DNA of 64,000 nucleotides, taken from positions 1 through 64,000 of the forward strand of contig NZ_MSLS01000002.1 in the NCBI RefSeq assembly GCF_001940785.1. Direction: 5' to 3'. Source of the DNA: Bacillus sp. MRMR6 (GTDB lineage: Bacteria > Bacillota > Bacilli > Bacillales > Cytobacillaceae). Made by a program: the position numbers and the translations under genes. The stretch's first letter is position 1. Each line of letters opens with the position of its first letter. The notes below the pieces were generated by a model. It made no database searches. It had not been told where the DNA came from and worked only from the letters and a program-made list of their open reading frames with translations. Shown in pieces: positions 16,792 to 25,381 of the stretch.

Positions 16792-18474
16792 GTGAAATTT
16801 ATCATTGGAACATTCATCCTTTTACTAGCCATATTTGTATTAGGGTATTTCATAAAGAAAAAGTATTTTAAAGAGATGGACAGATTAGAGGCGTGGAAGA
16901 TTGACTTATTTAATCGGCCTATTCTAGATGAAATGTCTAAGGTGAAACAATTGAACATGACTGGCCAGACAGAAGAACTTTTTGAACGCTGGCGGAATCA
17001 GTGGGATGATGTCGTAACGGTTAAACTGCCTGATTTAGAGGAAAAGTTATTCGATGCGGAAGAATACATAGATCGTTATCGATTCAAAAAAGCGAAAGCA
17101 ACACAGCAGGAAATCAACACTAAACTACAGGAAACTGAAGCGCTTATAAAAAAAATATTAGAAGAGTTACATGAGCTTGTAGGCAGCGAGGAAAAAAATC
17201 GATTAGAAATTGACCTGCTAAAGGAAATGTACCGTGAAACAAAGAAGACACTTCTAGCTCACCGTCACAGTTTCGGCAAAGCGGAGAAACAATTGGAAGA
17301 AGATCTTGAAGCTGTAACGATGAAATTCCATGAGTACGAAGAGAAAACGGAAAATGGAAATTATCTTGAAGCGCGTGAACTAGTCCTACAGATTCAAAGT
17401 AACTTGATCACAATAAAAAACAATATGAGTCTTATTCCACAGTTAATAATTGAATGTCAATCAATTTTACCAGCTCAACTGAATGATGTGCTTGATGGGT
17501 ACCGTGAAATGACTGGTAAGGGTTACCATTTAGAACATTTGCAGCTTGAAAAGGAAATTTCAGCCTTGAGGGAAAAGCTGAGTGAAGGCATGGTTATGAT
17601 TGAAGAAACTGAGATTGAAAAAGCTGAAGAGGGTTTGAATGAAGTGAAGGAACGAATTGATATAGTATTCGACCTTTTAGAGAAAGAAGTAAATGCAAAA
17701 CATTTTGTCATTCAAAATGAAAAGGGAACAACAGGTTTGTTAACTATGGTACAAACCGAAAATGATTACCTTTCAGACGAAGTGGTTCATGTCCAAGATA
17801 GCTACCATCTGACAGAGCATGACTTTGAAATTCAAAGACATCTAGAAAAAGAGTTAGCTGCTGTTACAAAGCATTACGAGATCTTGCTTGAAAAGATCAG
17901 TATCAACGAGACGGCTCAAACCGTCATTTGCCAAGAATTAAAGGATATTAAAGAACAGCTTGATTCTATTCATGAAGAACAGGAGATTTTTTCACAAAAG
18001 CTTCAAGCACTAAGGAAAGACGAATTTGAGGCTAGGGAAAACGTCAAGGAATTAACGAAGAAGATTGGCGAGACGATCCGCTATGCATCCAAAAGTAATA
18101 TCCCAGGCCTGCCTGAAGACTATAAGTATTTATTTGAGGATGCAAATGAAAGTATCCAAAATGTAACGCGCCAGCTAGAAGAAAAGCCGCTTAATGTTTC
18201 AGCACTTAATCAATACTTGGAAATTGCTGTTCTAACGGTTGAAAAGCTTGCGGATACAACGGTTGAGATGATTGAAAATGCGATGCTCGCTGAAAAAGCA
18301 ATTCAGTATGGAAACCGCTACCGAAGCCAATACCCTTCTGTTGCAAAAGGGTTAAAGGACGCAGAAACAGCCTTCAGACAATATGAGTATCAAGAAGCAT
18401 TAGAACAGGCCGCTACTTCGATTGAAGCGATCGATCCAGAGGCGTTAAAGCGAATTAAAGCAACAGTTAAATAA
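16792..18474 (+). CDS. ezrA: Septation ring formation regulator EzrA
   Basis: EzrA is a membrane-anchored inhibitor of aberrant FtsZ assembly and a divisome scaffold. One N-terminal transmembrane helix (about residues 2-22) is followed by a long coiled-coil, spectrin-like body to residue 560. DRLEAWKIDLFNRPILDEMS is the family's conserved segment after the membrane anchor. I chose the GTG at 16792 (VKFIIGTFILLL) behind AGGGGGC; the length of 560 aa matches B. subtilis at 562. It lies between refZ and nifZ, as expected. Confidence 0.95.
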   Translation: MKFIIGTFILLLAIFVLGYFIKKKYFKEMDRLEAWKIDLFNRPILDEMSKVKQLNMTGQTEELFERWRNQWDDVVTVKLPDLEEKLFDAEEYIDRYRFKKAKATQQEINTKLQETEALIKKILEELHELVGSEEKNRLEIDLLKEMYRETKKTLLAHRHSFGKAEKQLEEDLEAVTMKFHEYEEKTENGNYLEARELVLQIQSNLITIKNNMSLIPQLIIECQSILPAQLNDVLDGYREMTGKGYHLEHLQLEKEISALREKLSEGMVMIEETEIEKAEEGLNEVKERIDIVFDLLEKEVNAKHFVIQNEKGTTGLLTMVQTENDYLSDEVVHVQDSYHLTEHDFEIQRHLEKELAAVTKHYEILLEKISINETAQTVICQELKDIKEQLDSIHEEQEIFSQKLQALRKDEFEARENVKELTKKIGETIRYASKSNIPGLPEDYKYLFEDANESIQNVTRQLEEKPLNVSALNQYLEIAVLTVEKLADTTVEMIENAMLAEKAIQYGNRYRSQYPSVAKGLKDAETAFRQYEYQEALEQAATSIEAIDPEALKRIKATVK

Positions 18475-18490
18475 GGATAGATTACCTTTT

Positions 18491-18526
18491 ACCGATTCAG
18501 TATTGTCCTGAATCGGTTTTTATTTT
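18491..18526 (+). terminator. Terminator of ezrA
   Basis: ACCGATTCAG pairs with CTGAATCGGT and is followed by TTTTATTTTT. Confidence 0.85.
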
Positions 18527-18587
18527 TCCAAATAGGAGTTTTTGTGATAATATTTACTTCTGCACAGGGTTCAAAGGAGGCGATTCT

Positions 18588-19730
18588 ATGATTTATTTTG
18601 ATAATAGTGCGACAACAAAGCCGTATAAAGAGGTGTTAGATGCCTTTGTTAAAGTATCTAGTGAATTTTTTGGCAATCCTTCCTCATTGCATGGATTAGG
18701 AATACAAGCTGAAAAATTGCTTTCTCATGCTAGAACACAAGTGGCGAACCTGCTTGAAGTTAAACCAACAGAAATTTATTTTACCTCTGGTGGGACAGAG
18801 AGTAATAATTTAGCAATAAAAGGGACAGCATTATTACATCGAAATAGAGGACGCCATGTGATTTTTTCAAGCATAGAGCATCCATCTGTACGCGGAGCTA
18901 TGGAGCAACTTAAACAGCATGGGTTCGAAATAACCTGCCTGCCAGTAGATTCCGACGGACGAGTTCAGGTAGAAGAGATAAAAAATTCAATACGAAATGA
19001 TACCATCTTAATATCGATTATGCATGTAAATAATGAAGTGGGGACGATTCAGCCAATCAAAGAAATTGGGCAGGTTTTACAACCATATCCTGATATTTTA
19101 TTCCATGTAGATTCGGTCCAGGCGATTGGGAAAGTTCCGATGAGCCTCTACGAAAATAGGGTGGATTTATGTTCAATTTCAGCACATAAATTTCATGGTC
19201 TAAAGGGCACTGGTGCACTCTTTATTCGGGAAGGAGTTAAGATCGATTCCTTATTCTCAGGTGGAAATCAAGAGTGGAAGGTTCGCAGTGGAACGGAAAA
19301 TGTGGCAGGTGCCGTCGCGATGGCAAAGGCTTTACGTTTAACAATGGAGAATAGTGATAAAGCGATCAGGAACATGGAAAAAATAAAAGCAATCCTGTCT
19401 GAAGGGTTATTGACGATTGAGGACTTAACCATTCATACCCCGAGTGAAAATGCAGCACCGCATATATTGAATTTTTCAATTAAAGGAATGAAATCGGAAG
19501 TTTTGATTCATGCTCTTGAACAGAAAGGTATCTTCCTTTCGACTACTAGTGCGTGTTCCTCAAAGAAAAAGTCACCAAGTAAAACGCTAGTAGCTATGGG
19601 CGTTTCTGAGGACTTAGCCGAAAGTGCATTTAGAATAAGTCTAACGCACGATAATACAGAATTGGAAGCAAAAAAAGTCATTACTGCTACAGAAAAAGCA
19701 GTTAAACAACTTAGAAGGGTAATGAAATAA
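18588..19730 (+). CDS. nifZ: Cysteine desulfurase NifZ (sulfur donor for ThiI)
   Basis: A PLP enzyme that takes sulfur from cysteine as a persulfide. The PLP lysine is K201 in SAHKFHG. The catalytic cysteine is C323 in STTSACSSK. The length of 380 aa and its place one base before thiI match B. subtilis NifZ, which passes sulfur to ThiI for 4-thiouridine in tRNA. AAAGGAGG precedes the ATG. Other NifS-like paralogues exist, so the specific role rests on the thiI linkage. Confidence 0.92.
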   Translation: MIYFDNSATTKPYKEVLDAFVKVSSEFFGNPSSLHGLGIQAEKLLSHARTQVANLLEVKPTEIYFTSGGTESNNLAIKGTALLHRNRGRHVIFSSIEHPSVRGAMEQLKQHGFEITCLPVDSDGRVQVEEIKNSIRNDTILISIMHVNNEVGTIQPIKEIGQVLQPYPDILFHVDSVQAIGKVPMSLYENRVDLCSISAHKFHGLKGTGALFIREGVKIDSLFSGGNQEWKVRSGTENVAGAVAMAKALRLTMENSDKAIRNMEKIKAILSEGLLTIEDLTIHTPSENAAPHILNFSIKGMKSEVLIHALEQKGIFLSTTSACSSKKKSPSKTLVAMGVSEDLAESAFRISLTHDNTELEAKKVITATEKAVKQLRRVMK

Positions 19731-19731
19731 T

Positions 19732-20937
19732 ATGGAATATGATCGTATATTAATTCGCTATGGTGAAATATCTACTAAAGGGCGAAACAGAAACAAGTTT
19801 GTTGATAAGTTAAAAAAGAGCATTCGGATGGCATTGGCACCCTTTCCAAAAGTGAAGATTGAGGCTGGCCGTGACCGGATGTATGTGTTATTAAACGGTG
19901 AAAATCCAGATGAAATAATCATCAAGCTTAGAAAAATTTTCGGCATACAGTCACTAAGCCCCGCTATCAAGGTGGAGAGAGAGATTGAAACGCTAAAGGA
20001 TGCCGCCTTAAAGCTTGTATCTAGTCTTTATAAAGAAAGCCAAACCTTCAAAATTACCGCAAAACGATCTGATAAGACCTTTGAACTAGATACAGATGGT
20101 ATTAATCAAACCTTTGGTTCCCATATATTAATAAATATCGAGGGGATTAAAGTCGATGTGAAAAAGCCTGATATAAATTTAAAAATTGAAGTTAGAAAAG
20201 AAGCTGTATATATGTCATGCGAAGACATTCAAGGTGCTGGTGGATTGCCGGTTGGGTCGAGCGGAAAAGCAATGTTAATGCTTTCTGGAGGAATTGACAG
20301 CCCTGTTGCAGCCTATATGGCAATGAAAAGAGGATTAGAGGTTGAAGCAGTTCATTTCTTCAGCCCGCCGTTTACAAGTGAACGCGCGAAGGAAAAAGTG
20401 ATTGATCTTTCTAAAAAGTTAGCTGAAGTATATGGCTCGATGAAGGTCCATATCGTTCCTTTTACAGATGTCCAACAAGCAATTCGTGAACAAATCCCTG
20501 AAAACTATACGATGACAACAACAAGACGGTTTATGCTTCGGATTACAGATGAAATCATGAAGAAACGAGAAGGTCTTGCGATTATTACCGGAGAAAATCT
20601 TGGACAGGTGGCTAGTCAAACATTAGAAAGTATGTATGCCATAAATGAAGTGACCAACACCCCTTTGTTACGACCATTATTAACAATGGATAAAAATGAT
20701 ATAATTAAAATTGCAAAAGAAATTGATACCTATGACATCTCGATTAGACCATACGAGGATTGCTGTACTATTTTTGTTCCTGCATCACCAAAGACCAAAC
20801 CAAAGAGAGAAAAAGTCCAGTACTATGAAAGCTTCTTTGACTTTGATCCGCTGATTGCTGAAGCCGTGCAAGAAACGGAAATGATTACAGTTAAGCCAGA
20901 TGGAAAAGAAGTGGCTGAATTCGTAGATTTATTTTAG
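19732..20937 (+). CDS. thiI: tRNA 4-thiouridylase ThiI
   Basis: ThiI adenylates tRNA U8 and inserts sulfur to give 4-thiouridine. Domains in order: an N-terminal ferredoxin-like region, THUMP (about 60-165), and a PP-loop ATPase with the motif LMLSGGIDSPVAAYM near 180-195. At 401 aa it lacks the rhodanese domain of the E. coli enzyme, as is usual in Bacillus, where NifZ supplies the sulfur directly. The start ATG is two bases beyond the nifZ stop, so the two are coupled. Confidence 0.96.
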   Translation: MEYDRILIRYGEISTKGRNRNKFVDKLKKSIRMALAPFPKVKIEAGRDRMYVLLNGENPDEIIIKLRKIFGIQSLSPAIKVEREIETLKDAALKLVSSLYKESQTFKITAKRSDKTFELDTDGINQTFGSHILINIEGIKVDVKKPDINLKIEVRKEAVYMSCEDIQGAGGLPVGSSGKAMLMLSGGIDSPVAAYMAMKRGLEVEAVHFFSPPFTSERAKEKVIDLSKKLAEVYGSMKVHIVPFTDVQQAIREQIPENYTMTTTRRFMLRITDEIMKKREGLAIITGENLGQVASQTLESMYAINEVTNTPLLRPLLTMDKNDIIKIAKEIDTYDISIRPYEDCCTIFVPASPKTKPKREKVQYYESFFDFDPLIAEAVQETEMITVKPDGKEVAEFVDLF

Positions 20938-20983
20938 GAAAATTATTCCGAAACTTTTGTGAACAATTACCAATTGAAAAAAA

Positions 20984-21013
20984 GTATGAAGCCATGTGGT
21001 TCTACACATTCTA
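20984..21013 (+). promoter_or_regulatory. Sigma-G-type promoter of the SASP gene
   Basis: A -35 GTATGA (20984-20989) and a -10 CATTCTA (21007-21013) with 17 bases between fit the forespore sigma-G/sigma-F consensus. The site is 24 bases before the sspA start codon and behind thiI, which has no visible terminator. Confidence 0.65.
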
Positions 21014-21036
21014 TACTCACAAGGAGGTGATACCAC

Positions 21037-21243
21037 ATGGCAAGCAACAACAATTCAAATCAATTACTAGTACCTGGAGTTCAACAAGCTCTTGATCAAA
21101 TGAAGTATGAAATCGCTTCTGAATTTGGTGTACAACTTGGTGGAGACACTACTTCTCGCGCTAACGGTTCTGTTGGTGGTGAGATCACTAAGCGTTTAGT
21201 ATCTATGGCTGAGTCACAATTAAACGGCGGATTTTCACGATAA
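21037..21243 (+). CDS. sspA: Alpha/beta-type small acid-soluble spore protein
   Basis: A DNA-binding protein that coats and protects the forespore chromosome and is degraded at germination. The 68-aa sequence carries the family's two conserved blocks: [20 protein letters not shown] with the GPR protease site SEFGVQLG, and [27 protein letters not shown] precedes the ATG, a strong site typical of SASP genes. It follows thiI as sspA does in B. subtilis; other alpha/beta SASP paralogues are near-identical, so the symbol is by synteny. Confidence 0.95.
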   Translation: MASNNNSNQLLVPGVQQALDQMKYEIASEFGVQLGGDTTSRANGSVGGEITKRLVSMAESQLNGGFSR

Positions 21244-21263
21244 TAACTGAATAATATGGCTAC

Positions 21264-21295
21264 AGAGAGTGGGGTTTATTCCCACTCTCTTTTTG
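21264..21295 (+). terminator. Terminator of sspA
   Basis: AGAGAGTGGG pairs with CCCACTCTCT and is followed by TTTTT. Confidence 0.9.
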
Positions 21296-21424
21296 CATAT
21301 TTTAGCTTAGGACCAGATACTAGTAGCTAGTGTAGAATTTAATGAATAATAATTTTAAATTTTCTATTTATTATGTATAATGAAATTTGGTGATGTGTTC
21401 TAAACTATTTTGAGGGGGAACGTT

Positions 21425-23005
21425 ATGAAACGCGAAGAATTAATTGCGCCTGATAAGTACAATCTTGTCTCAGAAATTGAAAAGTTTGCAACGGAACCTA
21501 ACAGAAAAGCATTAAAATGGGAAAACGAAGCTGGAGAAACACAGGAGATTACATATAGTGAATTAATGAGTAAAGTTAATCAGGCTGGTAATGTTTTTAT
21601 GCAGAACGGTCTTAAGCAGGGTGACGTTGTACTAGTAGTCATTCCGAGGTTAATTGAAGCATATGTTGTATATTTAGCCGCCTTGAAGGCAGGGTTGGTG
21701 GTCATTCCGAGCTCCGAAATGTTAAGGGAGAAGGACCTGCAATACCGAATTACACATGGTGATGTAAAAGGGATAATCAGTAATTATCCGTTTGTCGAGC
21801 AATTTGCAAGCATAAGCTGTGCACAAGCGCTTGTTAAATTTGTTGTTGGAGCATCTAGTGAGGGATGGTTTTGTCTAGAGAAGGAAATGAAGCTGGCGTC
21901 CACTGACTTCCCGCCCGCAGCAACGGAACGAGATGATATGGCCTTTTTATCCTATACTTCTGGTACGACTGGAAACCCAAAAGGGGTTGTCCATACACAT
22001 GGCTGGGCATATGCACACTTGAAGACAACAGCTGCGAACTGGCTTTGCATAGAAGAGGGTGATACAGTTTGGGCGACAGCAGCACCTGGCTGGCAAAAGT
22101 GGATTTGGAGTCCGTTTTTATCTGTGCTTGGATCTGGCGGTACCGGTCTCGTTTATAATGGTAAATTTGAGCCTAAAAAATATTTAAGTCTCCTTGAAAA
22201 ATATTCAGTCAATGTCCTTTGTTGTACTCCGACAGAATACCGTTTAATGGCTAAGGTCGAAAACCTTCATGACTATCAGCTGCCAAGCCTGCATAGTGCC
22301 GTTTCTGCAGGAGAACCATTAAATCGTGAGGTAATTGAAACCTTTAAGAAGTATTTTAATGTTAAGGTACGTGATGGATATGGACAAACAGAAAATACTT
22401 TGTTAGTTGGTGTGACAAAAGGAATGGAATTGAAGGCAGGTTCAATGGGCAAGCCCACACCTGGTAACAGAGTAGACATTATAAATGAAGAAGGCGAGGT
22501 ATGTCCGGTTGGAGAAGTTGGCGATATCGCTGTACACATAGATACACCAGCCTTATTTAAAAATTATTATAAAGACCCTGAAAGAACAGCAATGCAATTC
22601 CGTGGTGAATATTATGTAACCGGCGATAAAGCGAAGATGGATGAAGATGGTTACTTCTGGTTTGAAGGCCGTGGTGATGATATCATTATCAGTTCAGGTT
22701 ATACAATTGGACCTTTTGAAGTCGAGGATGCGCTTGTTAAGCATCCCTTTGTAAAAGAATGTGCGGTAGTTGCGAGTCCTGATGAGATTCGCGGTTTTAT
22801 CGTTAAAGCGTTTGTCGTCCTAAAGGATGAAATTGATGTGAATGACCCTGACTTAACAAAAACCTTACAGGAGCATGTTAAAACTCTGACTGCACCATAT
22901 AAATATCCAAGGAAAATTGAGTATCTAACAGAACTTCCAAAGACAACCTCTGGTAAAATTAGACGAATTGAACTGCGTCAAAAAGAAATGCAATCAGTTA
23001 AATAA
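21425..23005 (+). CDS. mbcS: Acyl-CoA synthetase, MbcS/YtcI type
   Basis: An AMP-forming ligase, probably for medium- or branched-chain acids. It has the ANL motif YTSGTTGNPKG, then DGYGQTE, the YVTGDKAKMDEDGYFWFEGR hinge region, and the C-terminal catalytic lysine in KTTSGKIRR (about K511). I chose the ATG at 21425 behind GAGGGGGAACGTT, giving 526 aa. It is related to acsA in this window but belongs to the shorter acyl-CoA subgroup. In B. subtilis ytcI also neighbours sspA. Substrate range is inferred from the family. The C-terminal lysine could be a target of AcuA-type acetylation. Confidence 0.82.
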   Translation: MKREELIAPDKYNLVSEIEKFATEPNRKALKWENEAGETQEITYSELMSKVNQAGNVFMQNGLKQGDVVLVVIPRLIEAYVVYLAALKAGLVVIPSSEMLREKDLQYRITHGDVKGIISNYPFVEQFASISCAQALVKFVVGASSEGWFCLEKEMKLASTDFPPAATERDDMAFLSYTSGTTGNPKGVVHTHGWAYAHLKTTAANWLCIEEGDTVWATAAPGWQKWIWSPFLSVLGSGGTGLVYNGKFEPKKYLSLLEKYSVNVLCCTPTEYRLMAKVENLHDYQLPSLHSAVSAGEPLNREVIETFKKYFNVKVRDGYGQTENTLLVGVTKGMELKAGSMGKPTPGNRVDIINEEGEVCPVGEVGDIAVHIDTPALFKNYYKDPERTAMQFRGEYYVTGDKAKMDEDGYFWFEGRGDDIIISSGYTIGPFEVEDALVKHPFVKECAVVASPDEIRGFIVKAFVVLKDEIDVNDPDLTKTLQEHVKTLTAPYKYPRKIEYLTELPKTTSGKIRRIELRQKEMQSVK

Positions 23006-23013
23006 GTTTTGAA

Positions 23014-23046
23014 AAGCAGATGGTCCTGTACCGTCTGTTTTTTTTA
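23014..23046 (+). terminator. Terminator of mbcS
   Basis: GCAGATGG pairs with CCGTCTGT (one G-U pair) and is followed by a run of eight T. Confidence 0.75.
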
Positions 23047-23047
23047 T

Positions 23048-23291
23048 AGGCTGTGTTAATGGTTATTGTTGATTTTAAAACCTGTTGATTGGAGCGAAAG
23101 GCGCTTGACTCCTCGAAAATGAAAATCACATTTTCTTCGTGCGATGTTTCGCTACCGTAGCCTTCCTTGTCCTGCGGGATGTACGAGCTGAGTGAGACCC
23201 CGCAGGTGCGAAGCTGTAATAGGCTCACAGGCGAGCCCGCGGAAAGCATAGCGCCTGGAGTGCAAACCAACAGCCTAGTTTAACACAGCCT
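23048..23291. repeat. Terminal-inverted-repeat intergenic element, full-length copy
   Basis: The 244-bp block is bounded by AGGCTGTGTTAA and its exact inverse TTAACACAGCCT. Inside, CCTGCGGG pairs with CCCGCAGG, and GCGCCTGGAG is shared with the copies at 290-360 and 49674-49747. A truncated copy begins at 28979. It has no credible gene and looks like a MITE-like or REP-like dispersed repeat. It fills most of the gap between mbcS and rarD. Confidence 0.75.
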
Positions 23292-23397
23292 TTTTATAAA
23301 ATGACAAGCCCTAATAAAAAAAATTCAACTATTTTTTTAAGTTTCGATGTATAATGAAGAATGTTTCGAGTCTAGAAAGAATAGAGGGTAAAGAAGT

Positions 23398-24327
23398 ATG
23401 GAAAAAAGTGAAGTAAGGCTGGGGACAATTCATGCGGGTTTTTCCTATTTGTTATGGGGGTTATTGCCGATCTACTGGAAGTTCTTGGGACATGTAAACA
23501 CTCAAGAAATCCTAGCTAACCGCATTTTTTGGTCATTTGTTTTTATGGTGATTGTTCTACTCATTTCAAGAAAGTGGAGCCTGTTAGTCATTACGGTAAG
23601 AGGCTTTGCTAAAAATAGAAAGCAGATGTATGCACTGACAGTCGCTTCGCTTTTAATTAGTGTCAACTGGTTCATATATATTTGGGCTGTTAATACAGGT
23701 CATATGGTAGAAGCAAGTCTTGGTTATTATATTAATCCGCTAGTTAGTATTTTATTAGGGATGATTGTACTTAAAGAAAAACTAATTGGGTATCAGTATT
23801 TTGCCTTTCTCTTGGCTGCCATTGGGGTAGTGATTATTTCGATTTCGTACGGGAGCTTTCCGTGGATCTCGATTGTTCTTGCAGTCTCTTTCGGGTTATA
23901 TGGATTAGCAAAAAAATTAATAAATGTCGACTCCACTGTAGGGCTAACTTTGGAAACACTCGTTCTCACCCCTATTGCCTTCATTTTTATCGTTTACTTA
24001 TTGATAAAAGGAACAAATTCATTTTTAGCGATTGATGTAACGACTGACTTATTACTAATCGGTGCAGGGGCTGCGACAGCAGTACCATTGCTCTATTTCG
24101 CAAAAGGTGCACAGAAAATTCCATTATCGCTGTTAGGATTTTTGCAGTATATCGCTCCGACCTTGACGTTGATCCTAGGAGTATTCGTTTATCATGAGCA
24201 TTTTACAAAAATGCAATTACTTGCCTTTATGTTTATTTGGTCCGCTCTCACCTTATATTCACTATCAAAAACTAAAATCTTATCACATATGGTTGTAAGA
24301 CTTCAAAAAGAAAAACTTCACTTATAA
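23398..24327 (+). CDS. rarD: RarD-type EamA (DMT superfamily) transporter
   Basis: A 309-aa integral membrane protein with about ten hydrophobic segments, of the drug/metabolite transporter superfamily. The RarD subgroup start (HAGFSYLLWGLLPIYWKFLG) and the ILANRIFWSFVF segment are typical. The substrate is unknown for this group. AGAGGGTAAAGAAGT precedes the ATG. It is a single gene, ended by a very strong shared terminator with convergent nadK. Confidence 0.88.
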   Translation: MEKSEVRLGTIHAGFSYLLWGLLPIYWKFLGHVNTQEILANRIFWSFVFMVIVLLISRKWSLLVITVRGFAKNRKQMYALTVASLLISVNWFIYIWAVNTGHMVEASLGYYINPLVSILLGMIVLKEKLIGYQYFAFLLAAIGVVIISISYGSFPWISIVLAVSFGLYGLAKKLINVDSTVGLTLETLVLTPIAFIFIVYLLIKGTNSFLAIDVTTDLLLIGAGAATAVPLLYFAKGAQKIPLSLLGFLQYIAPTLTLILGVFVYHEHFTKMQLLAFMFIWSALTLYSLSKTKILSHMVVRLQKEKLHL

Positions 24328-24375
24328 CATAACAAAAGCTGCCCGGCATCCCGGCAGCTTTTGTTATGTTATAAG
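24321..24375. terminator. Very long perfect stem-loop, bidirectional terminator
   Basis: A 23-bp perfect stem runs from CTTATAACATAACAAAAGCT inward to its inverse, with the nine-base loop CGGCATCCC. It begins within the last rarD codons and lies between convergent rarD and nadK. Confidence 0.9.
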
Positions 24376-24394
24376 ATTTGATAAAGGATATTTA

Positions 24395-24426
24395 TGATTG
24401 AGGCGAAGTACCTTTCGCTTCAATCA
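24395..24426 (-). terminator. Second hairpin, terminator of NAD kinase gene
   Basis: TGATTGAGGCGAA pairs with TTCGCTTCAATCA (one G-U pair), immediately after the minus-strand stop codon. Confidence 0.65.
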
Positions 24427-24427
24427 A

Positions 24428-25228
24428 TTATAAAAATGTTCTTTTGACCTTTTCCCAGAAGGAATTGTCTTTAAGCTTAAGTGTTTTAATCCTCTTATCA
24501 CTTAGTTTAATTTGAATTTTATCAACATGGCGAATACTTAATGCTTCATTATCCATCCCCATTGTCGGATGTTCATTTCCAAACGAGAGTACCTTAAGGG
24601 TAAGAGAGCGATCGCCGCTCAGAATAAAGGAGGCACCTAATGTACGGTATTTATTATTATTAATAGAGGCTACTTCACTTACCTGCATACAAGGAAGAAG
24701 CGGGTCGACAACAGCCCCGTTCACAGATTTATTATAGGCTGTACTTCCAGTAGGTGTAGCGACAATCAATCCATCACCTCTAAACGTTTCAAAATGAATA
24801 TCACCTATAAAAACATCTAATTCGAAGGTTTTAATAATCGCTGAACGGATACTAAATTCGTTTAAGCATAAAAATGTGCCTTGCCCATCAACGTTTACAT
24901 CAATTAAAGGATATCGTCGTACCTCCATATCCTCATTTGCAGCCGCTTCAATCATTTTTGAGGATTCCGTAAGTTTAAAGTCACAATACATACTTAAGGT
25001 ATCCTTAATTGATATTCCAGCATAAAGACAATCCTCACGAAAACCCGTTTGTCTAACAGCCTGAAGAAAAGTGCCATCATCACCAATACTTGCAATGATA
25101 TTGGCATCCCTGTGATCAGCAACCATCGTTAAACCGTAATGCTGAACGTACTCCTCAAGTTTCGTTTCCTTTTTAAGCGTTTTCATATCAAGGTGATGAT
25201 AAAAATGTATATTGCGTCGATGTCCCAT
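24428..25228 (-). CDS. nadG: NAD kinase, second type (PpnKB/NadG)
   Basis: Phosphorylates NAD to NADP. The 266-aa sequence has the kinase signature ASIGDDGTFLQAV (GDDG in place of the commoner GGDG, as in the second Bacillus enzyme), the TPTGSTAYNKSVNGAVVDP motif, and NEFSIRSA. B. subtilis YtdI is 267 aa and lies near the same neighbours. AGGTACATAG is a modest upstream binding site. Its product supplies NADP to the malic enzyme and isocitrate dehydrogenase encoded in this window, although it is not linked to them in an operon. Confidence 0.9.
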   Translation of the reverse strand: MGHRRNIHFYHHLDMKTLKKETKLEEYVQHYGLTMVADHRDANIIASIGDDGTFLQAVRQTGFREDCLYAGISIKDTLSMYCDFKLTESSKMIEAAANEDMEVRRYPLIDVNVDGQGTFLCLNEFSIRSAIIKTFELDVFIGDIHFETFRGDGLIVATPTGSTAYNKSVNGAVVDPLLPCMQVSEVASINNNKYRTLGASFILSGDRSLTLKVLSFGNEHPTMGMDNEALSIRHVDKIQIKLSDKRIKTLKLKDNSFWEKVKRTFL

Positions 25229-25381
25229 CTATGTACCTCCAGTTAACAGTGTGTTATTTTTCCCTATTTCTAACTATTTTGATAAAATATTGTTAGGCTA
25301 AAATAAGTTTAGCATTTTATTGAGACAATATGAAATTGAATCACTAAAAATTAACTAGAAGGTAGGAGGCTATACATACAT

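Noticed and set aside
22998-23270. 90-aa open frame on the minus strand
   Set aside because: It falls in the mbcS terminator and the inverted-repeat element; no RBS and low-quality protein sequence.
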